From the NCBI GenBank assembly GCA_016210495.1, contig JACQUC010000167.1:1-12277 (forward strand): DNA of 12,277 nucleotides, written 5' to 3'. A model generated the notes under the pieces. It had not been told where the DNA came from, searched no databases, and saw only the letters and a list, made by a program, of their open reading frames with translations. The DNA is from Chloroflexota bacterium (lineage in GTDB: Bacteria; Chloroflexota; FW602-bin22; JACPRP01). Position numbers and translations under genes: made by a program. This document shows, piece after piece, positions 6,283 to 12,277 of the stretch (the stretch's first letter is position 1; every line of letters starts with the position of its first letter).

Positions 6283-6416
6283 CCGCACCCTTCAGGGTGC
6301 GCGTGCCTGTTCGTGTGGCGAGACGTCTGAGCCATGGCGGGCGCGGGCTGTGGTGAGGCCATCTTCGTGCCAGTCTGGCACAGCAAGGGCGCGCACAGGC
6401 TGAAGCCTGTGGCTAC
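6279..6416. mobile_element. Palindromic MITE/REP-like element between dsrK and dsrA
   Basis: Ends 6279-6307 and 6387-6416 form an imperfect terminal inverted repeat of about 29 bp, beginning GTAGCC and ending GGCTAC. Each end is also a hairpin on its own: CGCACCC/GGGTGCG (6284-6290/6295-6301, loop TTCA) and CACAGGC/GCCTGTG (6394-6400/6405-6411, loop TGAA). The two stems differ in sequence but each pairs perfectly, which looks like compensated divergence. The element overlaps the dsrK stop codon and fills most of the 167-bp gap before dsrA. No transposase frame is seen. It could weaken or process the transcript between dsrMK and dsrABL. Confidence 0.75.
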
Positions 6417-6449
6417 AAGTAGGACATACGTACAAGGAGGGATACATAA

Positions 6450-7634
6450 GTGGCTGATGAGACTAACGTGCTTGATGAATTGGAAAAAGGTCCGTGGCCG
6501 AGCTTCGTCACGCAGATCAAGGAGGCAGGGAGGAAGAGTCCCATCGCCAGGGATCTGCTGAGACAACTTGAGCAATCCTACAGGGATAAGAAGCTGTATT
6601 GGCGACACGGCGGCGTGGTCGGCGTGTGGGGATACGGTGGGGGTATGATCGGGCGATACTCGGCCAGGCCGGATCTTTTTCCGGGCGTGGCCGAATTTCA
6701 CACGGTTAGGCTAAACAACCCTAGCGGCTGGTTCTACAGCACGAAGGCTCTGCGCCAGGTGTGCGATATCTGGGAGAAATACGGCAGCGGTCTCGTCTAC
6801 GCCCACGGCATGACCGGTGACCTGATGCTTCTAGGAACCACAACCAACAATTTACAGCCCTGTTTTGACGAGCTGAGCGGCGAAGCCGACTTCGACCTGG
6901 GTGGCTCAGGACCGGGCTTCAGGACGGTAAGCTGCTGTGTGGGACCGGCGCGTTGCGAATTCGCCTGTTACGATACCCTGGATGTTACCTACGACCTGAC
7001 CATGACGTTTCAGAGCGAGCTGCACCGCCCTTCCCTGCCCCACAAGTTCAAGGTCAAATGCTCCGGTTGCCCGAATGACTGCGTTGGGGCCATCCTCCGC
7101 TCCGACATGCCGATTATCGGGACGTGGCGGGACACGATCCAGATCGACCAGGCGGCGGTGAGGGAGTACATCGACGGCGGCCTGGACATCGTGTCCGACG
7201 TGATCAGTAAGTGTCCCACAAAGTGCCTTTGGCTCGCCGAAAAGCAGTTGGGCATCGAGGATCGCGAGTGCAATCGCTGTATGCACTGTATCAACGTCAT
7301 GCCCAAGGCGCTCCGTCCGGGCAAAGAGCGCGGGGCCACTATCCTCATCGGTGGCAAGACACTGCTGGTCGAGGGGGCTCTGATCTCCTCGGTGCTAATT
7401 CCCTTCATCAAGCTGACACCCCCCTACCAGGAAATCAAAGATCTGATGACCAAGATCTGGGATTTCTGGGGAGACAATGCACGTGGCCGCGAGCGGGTAG
7501 GCGAGTTCATCGAGCGAATAGGGCTGGGCAACTTCTTGGAAGGGATAGGGATTGAGCCCAACCCCTACGTGATCGCCCACCCCAGAGAAAATCCTTTCAT
7601 CAAATTTGAAGAGTACTATAGGGAAGGAGATTAA
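6450..7634 (+). CDS. dsrA: DsrA, dissimilatory sulfite reductase alpha subunit
   Basis: The 394-aa product is the alpha chain of the alpha2beta2 siroheme enzyme that reduces sulfite by six electrons, or runs in reverse in sulfur oxidisers. The siroheme-[4Fe-4S] motif is complete: C163-x5-C169 in CCVGPARC and C207-x3-C211 in CSGCPNDC. An inserted ferredoxin domain has C255/C259 (CPTKC) and C274-NRC-MHC280. The basic and aromatic residues expected around substrate appear in GGVVGVWGYGGGMIGRYSA (54-72), including R69. A GTG start at 6450 is supported by AAGGAGG at 6434-6440, 9 nt upstream. dsrB follows after 2 nt, so the two are co-translated. Length is at the short end for DsrA, which is often slightly over 400 aa. 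I cannot decide from the sequence alone between the reductive and oxidative type. Confidence 0.96.
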   Translation: MADETNVLDELEKGPWPSFVTQIKEAGRKSPIARDLLRQLEQSYRDKKLYWRHGGVVGVWGYGGGMIGRYSARPDLFPGVAEFHTVRLNNPSGWFYSTKALRQVCDIWEKYGSGLVYAHGMTGDLMLLGTTTNNLQPCFDELSGEADFDLGGSGPGFRTVSCCVGPARCEFACYDTLDVTYDLTMTFQSELHRPSLPHKFKVKCSGCPNDCVGAILRSDMPIIGTWRDTIQIDQAAVREYIDGGLDIVSDVISKCPTKCLWLAEKQLGIEDRECNRCMHCINVMPKALRPGKERGATILIGGKTLLVEGALISSVLIPFIKLTPPYQEIKDLMTKIWDFWGDNARGRERVGEFIERIGLGNFLEGIGIEPNPYVIAHPRENPFIKFEEYYREGD

Positions 7635-7636
7635 GC

Positions 7637-8722
7637 GTGGAGGCTTCACCCAAAGCGAGGAAGCTCGATATCGGACCACCGGATTACCGACAGTTTCTAC
7701 CGCCTGTCGTCAAGGAAAACTATGGCCAGTGGAAATACCATGAAATGCTAAGGCATGGGGTGCTGGTCCACGTGTCGGAAACGGGAACGGCGCTCTACAC
7801 GGTGCGCGCCGGCTCACCCCGGCTAGTGAATATCGATTTCATTCGCCGCATCTGCGACCTTGCCGACCGATACGCCGAGGGCTATCTGCGATTTACCAGC
7901 CGCAACAACGTCGAGTTTATGCTGCCCAACAAGGATAATATCGATCCTCTGATCGCCGAGCTGGAGGGGATGGGCATTCCGGTGGGGGGAACCGGCAGGG
8001 TAGTACACAACATGCTGCACTCACAGGGCTGGATGCACTGCCACACCCCGGCCAGCGCGGATGCGTCCGGGATCACCAAGGCTGTGATGGACGAACTCTA
8101 CGAGTACTTCAAGGCCGGAGATCTGCCCCACCGAGTGAAAATCGCCTTCGCCTGCTGTACGGCAAGCTGCGGGGGAATCTACTGGTCGGACATCGCCATT
8201 CTGGCGCTGCATCGACGGCCTCCTAAGGTGAACCACGAGTACGTGTGGCGTGTTTGCGAGATTCCAACCACATTAGCCAGTTGCCCCGTGGCGGCCATAA
8301 AGCCGACGTATGTGAACGGCAAATCCTCGGTGACGATAGACGAAGACAAATGTGTGTACTGTGGCAACTGCTACTCGATCTGCTCCGCCTGCGAAATCAT
8401 CGACCCCGTCAATGACGTCCTCTCCATCTGGGCTGGCGGCAAGCTTGCGAACGCTCGCAGCGAGCCAATGCTGGGCAAACTGGTAGTGCCAGCGCTCCCC
8501 TCGAACCCGCCGCGCTGGCCCGAGGTCGTGGCGGCGGTGAAAAAGATCGTCGAGGTCTATGCGCAGAACGCGAGGAAGTACGAGCGGGTAGGGGAATGGA
8601 TCAATAGAATTGGCTGGCCCAGGTTCTTTGAGCTCACCGGCTTCGAGTTCACGAAGTATCACATCGACGATCACAAGCACGCTGGGCAGACCTACAAGAA
8701 GTCGGTCCAGCTCAAGTTCTAA
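7637..8722 (+). CDS. dsrB: DsrB, dissimilatory sulfite reductase beta subunit
   Basis: The 361-aa product is the beta chain paired with DsrA. Siroheme-cluster ligands match the DsrB pattern: C135 in SQGWMHCHTP and C173, C174, C178 in ACCTASCGG. A ferredoxin domain follows with C216 (ASCPVAAIKP) and C239-VYC-GNC245, plus nearby C249 and C252. DsrB carries the catalytically active siroheme in characterised enzymes. The typical SDIAILALHRRPPKV stretch (184-198) and the ITKAVMDELYEYF helix (146-158) are present. The start is GTG at 7637, 7 nt after GGAAGGAG (7622-7629). It is separated from dsrA by 2 nt and from the next gene by 15 nt. Reductive and oxidative forms share all these residues, so the direction is not settled here. 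Confidence 0.96.
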   Translation: MEASPKARKLDIGPPDYRQFLPPVVKENYGQWKYHEMLRHGVLVHVSETGTALYTVRAGSPRLVNIDFIRRICDLADRYAEGYLRFTSRNNVEFMLPNKDNIDPLIAELEGMGIPVGGTGRVVHNMLHSQGWMHCHTPASADASGITKAVMDELYEYFKAGDLPHRVKIAFACCTASCGGIYWSDIAILALHRRPPKVNHEYVWRVCEIPTTLASCPVAAIKPTYVNGKSSVTIDEDKCVYCGNCYSICSACEIIDPVNDVLSIWAGGKLANARSEPMLGKLVVPALPSNPPRWPEVVAAVKKIVEVYAQNARKYERVGEWINRIGWPRFFELTGFEFTKYHIDDHKHAGQTYKKSVQLKF

Positions 8723-8737
8723 CAGCAAGGAGACAAG

Positions 8738-10411
8738 ATGTCGGTAGTTCTTGAACGAAGACAGAGGGCGCTGGGAGCGAACGCCAGACTCGGCGCGAGA
8801 ACGGCCGTCGAGCTGACAAGGCCGTATTGGGCGCAGAAAAGGCCTTCTTGCAACAACGCCTGCCCCAACGCCAACGATATGCGAGCGTGCCTCACGACCA
8901 TTGCCCAACACAAATCTCTGGGGCTGACTCCCGAAGCGGCGATGGAAAAGGCATGGGATACGCTGACAGGTACCAACCCATTCCCTAGCGTCTGCGGTCG
9001 GGTGTGCCCCGCCATGTGCAGGGCGGAATGCAACCGCAAGGAGAGGGACGAGGCGGTTAATATCCCGGCCATTGAGCGGGCAATTGGCGATTACGGGATC
9101 GAGAACGGCTTGCGCCACAAGAGGTTAACGGAGGAATGCTACACGGAAAAGGTGGCCGTCATTGGCTCCGGACCTTCCGGCCTTTCCTGCGCGTTTCAGA
9201 TGGCCAGGAGGGGTTACCTGACGACGGTGTTCGAGGCCTCTGCCAAGGCCGGTGGGATGCTGCGCTACGGGGTGCCGGACTATCGATTGCCACCGGGGCC
9301 TCTGGACGCCGAGATCGAGGCCATTCTGAACCTCGGCGTGGAGATGAGATACAATACCAGGGTTGGCGTCGAGGTCTCCCTGGAGGAACTGCAAAGGGAG
9401 TATCGGGCGGTCTACGTGGCCATCGGTGCGGGTGTGGGCACGAGATTGAACATCGCCGGCGAAGGAATGCCTAATGTGCTCACCGGGGCAGCTTTTCTCA
9501 ACGGCGTGAACTCTGGCCAGAAGATCGACGTCGGCCACAGGGTAGTCGTTATCGGGGGCGGAAACAGCGCCATCGACGCCGCCAGGGTGGCACGCCGGTT
9601 GAGAGCCGACGTCACCGTTTACTATCGTCGCACGAGACAGGAGATGCCGGCCATTGCGGAGGGTATCGCCGAAGCGGAGGAGGAAGGCATCCACTTTGAG
9701 CACCTCACTGCCCCGATCGAGATCTTGCACAACGGGGCCAGGGCGACCGGGGTGAGGCTCATTCGGACGAAATTGGTCGAGGCGGACGCCAGCGGCCGGG
9801 CCAGACCCGAACCGATCCGCGGCTCCGAGCACGAGGCGCAGGCCGACACTGTGATCTCCGCTATCGGTCAGCAGCCTGACTTCGCGGGGCTGGAGCAGCT
9901 AAGGAATAAGGAAGGCTGGATTTCGGTCGATCGGAAGAGCCAGAGTGCGCTGCCCGGAGTGTTCGCCGGTGGTGATGTCACGAACAGGCTCGGGCTGGTC
10001 GTCGAAGCCATCGCGCTGGGCAGGCGTGCCGCCCAATCGATCGATGATTACTTGCGGCAGCTGGAGACGAAGGAAGCCAAACCGGCTCCGGTAATCCGGC
10101 CTGCCAAAATGAAGCTGGGGTATTACCAGGCGCTGCCGCAAAACACGGAGCCGATGCTTTCCGCTGGCGAGCGGGCAAATAACTTCGACGTTGTCACCCA
10201 GCCGCTGGAGAGTCCCCGGGTGGTCGACGAAGCGAAGAGATGCATGAGCTGTGGCCTGTGCTTTGGCTGCGATATGTGCTTTCGGTCCTGCCCGTATCGG
10301 GCCATTGCCCGGGCGCCGAAGGGGGGCATCAAGTACCAGTTCGGTAGCTATTGCGTAGGCTGTGGGATCTGCGCCGAAGCGTGCCCCTGTGGCTTTGTTG
10401 ATACGATGTGA
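8738..10411 (+). CDS. dsrL: DsrL-type iron-sulfur flavoprotein NAD(P)H oxidoreductase
   Basis: The 557-aa protein has the plan of the glutamate-synthase small-subunit family (GltD-like) and of DsrL, which passes electrons between NAD(P)H and DsrAB. An N-terminal Fe-S region holds C38/C42 (CNNACPNAND) and C86, C90, C94, C98 (CGRVC..MCRAEC). The FAD-binding loop is VAVIGSGPSGLS (139-150), and the NAD(P)-binding loop VVVIGGGNSAIDAA (269-282) is followed by YYRRTRQEMPA (295-305). A second FAD contact GVFAGGDV sits at 407-414. The C-terminus (500-557) has two ferredoxin motifs, C502-xx-C505-xx-C508..C511-xx-C514-xxx-C518P and C539-xx-C542-xx-C545..C549..C551. The two arginines after the second nucleotide loop would favour NADPH, by analogy with relatives. 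Allochromatium DsrL, as I recall it, is about 100 residues longer. Position directly after dsrB with AAGGAG (8727-8732) supports DsrL over a general GltD. Its presence in a locus is known for oxidisers and also for some sulfite reducers. Confidence 0.85.
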   Translation: MSVVLERRQRALGANARLGARTAVELTRPYWAQKRPSCNNACPNANDMRACLTTIAQHKSLGLTPEAAMEKAWDTLTGTNPFPSVCGRVCPAMCRAECNRKERDEAVNIPAIERAIGDYGIENGLRHKRLTEECYTEKVAVIGSGPSGLSCAFQMARRGYLTTVFEASAKAGGMLRYGVPDYRLPPGPLDAEIEAILNLGVEMRYNTRVGVEVSLEELQREYRAVYVAIGAGVGTRLNIAGEGMPNVLTGAAFLNGVNSGQKIDVGHRVVVIGGGNSAIDAARVARRLRADVTVYYRRTRQEMPAIAEGIAEAEEEGIHFEHLTAPIEILHNGARATGVRLIRTKLVEADASGRARPEPIRGSEHEAQADTVISAIGQQPDFAGLEQLRNKEGWISVDRKSQSALPGVFAGGDVTNRLGLVVEAIALGRRAAQSIDDYLRQLETKEAKPAPVIRPAKMKLGYYQALPQNTEPMLSAGERANNFDVVTQPLESPRVVDEAKRCMSCGLCFGCDMCFRSCPYRAIARAPKGGIKYQFGSYCVGCGICAEACPCGFVDTM

Positions 10412-10430
10412 GTGTGTCAGCCGTAGAGGG

Positions 10431-10530
10431 TCTGAACCGCAGATTCAACAGATTATAGGATTTCACAGATTAGAATCTCGTCATTTGGTAAACTGAGAAA
10501 TCCCGTAATGTACTCAATCTGCGGTTCAGA
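10431..10530. mobile_element. Palindromic element between dsrL and dsrN
   Basis: A perfect 15-bp inverted repeat (10431-10445 TCTGAACCGCAGATT and 10516-10530) encloses 70 nt. Nested inside, GGATTTC (10458-10464) pairs with GAAATCC (10497-10503), and AGATT/AATCT (10467-10471/10474-10478) form a small hairpin. It is clearly AT-richer than the flanking genes. It could fold in RNA between dsrL and dsrN and act as an attenuator, or be a non-autonomous insertion. The remaining bases of 10412-10556 hold only a weak promoter-like pair (TTGGTA at 10485, TGTACT at 10509, spacer 18). Confidence 0.7.
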
Positions 10531-10556
10531 CAACTCGTTGGCGCTGTATCAAGGGT

Positions 10557-11975
10557 ATGGTAAACCAAATGGCTCTTTCCGTAACGATTGCGGCCCCTCA
10601 GGGGCGCTCTGGGAAAACAACCGTCAGCCTGGGGTTGTGCGCTGCGCTGAGGCGGTGTGGCCTGGTGGTGCAGCCGTTCAAGAAGGGGCCGGATTATATC
10701 GACCCCTCGTGGCTTACGGCAACGGGCAGAAGTTGTCGCAATCTGGATGCCGTGTTGATGTCGGAGGGGACGCTACTGGCTTCCTTTCAACATGCCTGCG
10801 AGGGGGCAAGCTTTGCCCTTATCGAGGGAGCCATGGGACTGTACGACGGCTTTGATTCCGGCGGATGGGGAAGCACCTCCCACATAGCAAAACTTGTGGG
10901 CAGCCCGATCATTCTGGTGGTCAACGCGGCGCGGATGACCCGCAGCGTGGCGGCGATGGTAAGCGGCTACCAGCATTTTGAGCCCGACAGCAACATCAGA
11001 GGCGTGGTTCTAAATAATGTAGCGAGCAGCCAGCACAAGCAAAAGCTGGTGAGAGCAATTGAGCAATATTGCCAGATTCCCGTCGTCGGCTGCATCCCCC
11101 GCGACCCTACCCTGAGCATCACTGAACGCCACCTGGGCCTCACCCCCTTCCGTGAAATTGGGAAGGAAGAGAGCATTGACCGTATTGCGCATCAATTTGA
11201 ATCTTACCTTGACACGGATACCGTTTTAGCCATTGCTAGCGAGGCCCAAACCAGCCACACGCCTGATATTGCACCTATGGAAGGGAAGCCGGTTGTGGGC
11301 GGGGTACCGTCCGTACTCGGCCGACGTGCCAGGGTGGGGGTGATGCTTGACCGTGCATTCACCTTTTACTACCCGGAAAACCTTGAGGCCCTGACCCAGG
11401 CTGGCGCCGAACTGGTGCTCATTGATTCCATGCACCACCAGACCTTGCCTGATATTGATGGGCTTTATATTGGTGGCGGCTTCCCCGAGGTGTTTGCCGA
11501 AGAGCTAGAAGCCAATAGCCGACTCCGACAGGATATTCGTCGGGCTATCGAAGACGATCTGCCAGTGTATGCCGAGTGCGCCGGTCTAATGTACCTGTGC
11601 CGGGCCATCCAGTGGCACGACAGATGGTATGAGATGGTCGGCGCAATCCCGGCCGAGGTTGAAATGCGCCCGAAAATACAAGGGCACGGCTATACACGTG
11701 TTGAAGTTGCCCGGCAGAATCCATTCTTCTCCGTCGGCCAAAGCTTCTGGGGCCATGAGTTCCATCATTCCACGATATCGCCCTCAGGCACCCTTAACTT
11801 TGCCTATCGGATGCTGCGGGGTAGGGGAATTGATGGCAAGGCCGATGGCATCGTGTACAAGAACGTGCTGGCTTGCTACACCCACCTGCACGCCCTAGGC
11901 GTGCCTCAGTGGGCGGAAGCGTTCGTCGCTCTTGCAGCGAAGAAACAGCATTCTTTAGTTACATTGCCAACCTAG
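10557..11975 (+). CDS. dsrN: DsrN, CobB/CbiA-type siroheme amidase
   Basis: The 472-aa product belongs to the cobyrinic/hydrogenobyrinic acid a,c-diamide synthase family: an ATP-dependent DTBS-like domain followed by a class I glutamine amidotransferase (GATase-3) domain. Visible are the P-loop APQGRSGKTT (13-22), KKGPDYIDPSW (42-52), the GAMGLYDGFD loop (91-100), the GLYIGGGFPEVFAEEL segment (302-317), the glutaminase nucleophile C341 in YAECAGLMYL, and the terminal catalytic His in YTHLHALG (H443 or H445). In dsr loci this family member, DsrN, is thought to amidate the siroheme of DsrAB using glutamine. A cobalamin-pathway CbiA is the alternative, but no other cobalamin gene is near. The start is uncertain: ATG 10557 has AAGGG only 1 nt upstream, while the in-frame ATG at 10569 (residue 5) is 13 nt from it and gives a more usual N-terminus. 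The gene lies 145 nt after dsrL across a palindromic element. Confidence 0.88.
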   Translation: MVNQMALSVTIAAPQGRSGKTTVSLGLCAALRRCGLVVQPFKKGPDYIDPSWLTATGRSCRNLDAVLMSEGTLLASFQHACEGASFALIEGAMGLYDGFDSGGWGSTSHIAKLVGSPIILVVNAARMTRSVAAMVSGYQHFEPDSNIRGVVLNNVASSQHKQKLVRAIEQYCQIPVVGCIPRDPTLSITERHLGLTPFREIGKEESIDRIAHQFESYLDTDTVLAIASEAQTSHTPDIAPMEGKPVVGGVPSVLGRRARVGVMLDRAFTFYYPENLEALTQAGAELVLIDSMHHQTLPDIDGLYIGGGFPEVFAEELEANSRLRQDIRRAIEDDLPVYAECAGLMYLCRAIQWHDRWYEMVGAIPAEVEMRPKIQGHGYTRVEVARQNPFFSVGQSFWGHEFHHSTISPSGTLNFAYRMLRGRGIDGKADGIVYKNVLACYTHLHALGVPQWAEAFVALAAKKQHSLVTLPT

Positions 11976-12017
11976 CACAGAGCGGAGTCTGTGGCGCTGG
12001 GCCGTCCCATCGAGACT

Positions 12018-12077
12018 GTAGTGCAGGGGCTCGTCCCCTGCTCGGGCAGGGAAGCGGGGGACAAGCCCCCGCACTAC
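12018..12077. repeat. Inverted repeat with 24-bp arms after dsrN (possible terminator or MITE)
   Basis: Arms 12018-12041 (starting GTAGTGCAGGGG) and 12054-12077 (ending CGCACTAC) are imperfect reverse complements over 24 bp, around a 12-nt loop. Each arm can also fold on itself (for example AGGGG with CCCCT). A strong RNA hairpin 43 nt after the dsrN stop could end that transcript, but no T-run follows. The GTAGTGC..GCACTAC ends resemble those of palindromic intergenic repeats rather than a plain terminator. Confidence 0.7.
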
Positions 12078-12092
12078 ACGCTAAAAACTATA

Positions 12093-12121
12093 TGGAACTC
12101 AAGCGCGAGATGCTGTATAAT
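12093..12121 (+). promoter_or_regulatory. Possible promoter for the gene at the right edge
   Basis: A perfect TATAAT at 12116-12121 is preceded after 17 nt by a poor -35 match, TGGAAC (12093-12098). A start near 12128 would give a leader of about 113 nt. The -10 match is good for this fairly GC-rich DNA, but the weak -35 leaves this tentative. Confidence 0.25.
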
Positions 12122-12241
12122 CCCGCCGACTGGCTGGAAGCCATGTTGGTCATTATTTAGGTGACCGCGCCATAGGACGTTGTGATGGAGCGGGGGAACG
12201 GGGTGACCCGCGGTCGCCGAGAGTAAAGAAAAGGGGCTAAC

Positions 12242-12277
12242 GTGAGCGTCGACTTCGATCCTATTCGGCTCGAGATA
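12242..12277 (+). CDS. Start of an unidentified gene, cut by the window edge
   Basis: A GTG at 12242 follows AAGGGG (12231-12236) by 5 nt and opens a frame that runs to the window end. Only 12 residues are visible (VSVDFDPIRLEI if GTG is counted as V). The IRLEI ending resembles the N-terminus of enoyl-CoA hydratase/isomerase proteins, in which a similar strand precedes the VA.ITLNRP motif. Twelve residues are far too few to assign a family, so that is only a hint. If right, it would flank the dsr genes with acyl-CoA metabolism on both sides, together with the PaaK-like gene. Confidence 0.4.
   Translation, partial: MSVDFDPIRLEI

Noticed and set aside
6188..6403. 71-codon + strand frame across the dsrK end and the palindromic element
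   Set aside because: It overlaps dsrK in another frame and reads through both hairpins of the element. The repeated VN motifs come from the GGTGAAC repeats, and no protein family is visible.
8273..9118. Long minus-strand open frame (281 codons) opposite the dsrB end and dsrL start
   Set aside because: It lies antisense to two firmly identified genes, shows no recognisable domain, and is explained by codon bias of the + strand genes.
11873..12160. 95-codon frame overlapping the dsrN end
   Set aside because: It starts inside dsrN in another frame and passes through the 12018-12077 inverted repeat. Only its last 22 codons lie outside and are listed as a weak finding.

Overview
The window is a dissimilatory sulfite reductase (dsr) locus. 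All recognisable genes are on the + strand. In order it holds a phenylacetate-CoA-ligase-family enzyme coupled to a 70-aa unknown protein, a DsrC/TusE-family protein, a two-domain rhodanese, DsrM, DsrK, DsrA, DsrB, a DsrL-type flavoprotein, and a CobB/CbiA-type amidase matching DsrN. A further gene starts at the right edge. The organism is a prokaryote that reduces sulfite or oxidises sulfur through siroheme sulfite reductase. DNA is moderately GC-rich and dsrA and dsrB use GTG starts. No dsrJOP, dsrEFH, dsrD, apr or sat gene is visible. The small dsrMK module, the lack of c-type cytochromes and the many intergenic palindromes would fit a Chloroflexota-like or other deep-branching bacterium, but this is a low-confidence guess.

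Layout: 1-232 is non-coding with a 32-bp-arm hairpin. 233-1782 is a two-gene operon (ligase plus small protein, ATGA overlap). 1783-1996 holds a plausible promoter for dsrC (1997-2314). 2315-2747 is a 433-bp gap dominated by a nested palindromic element of about 188 bp, flanked by a duplicated ribosome-binding-site segment. 2748-6282 is a tightly coupled rhodanese-dsrM-dsrK unit (both junctions ATGA). 6283-6449 holds a second palindromic element. 6450-10411 is dsrA-dsrB-dsrL with gaps of 2 and 15 nt. 10412-10556 holds a third palindromic element. 10557-11975 is dsrN. 11976-12241 holds a fourth intergenic inverted repeat, and a gene begins at 12242.

How the genes would work together: DsrAB, with amidated siroheme made by DsrN, interconverts sulfite and sulfide-level sulfur. 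DsrL would supply or take electrons from NAD(P)H. DsrMK links the membrane quinone pool to a DsrC-type substrate. The rhodanese would mobilise sulfane sulfur. The most striking point is that the locus's DsrC-like protein has the C-terminal Cys (C104) but carries Ala (A93) where the second catalytic Cys of true DsrC belongs. It therefore cannot form the intramolecular trisulfide that DsrMK is thought to act on. Either a second, canonical DsrC is encoded elsewhere, or this locus uses a one-cysteine sulfur carrier.
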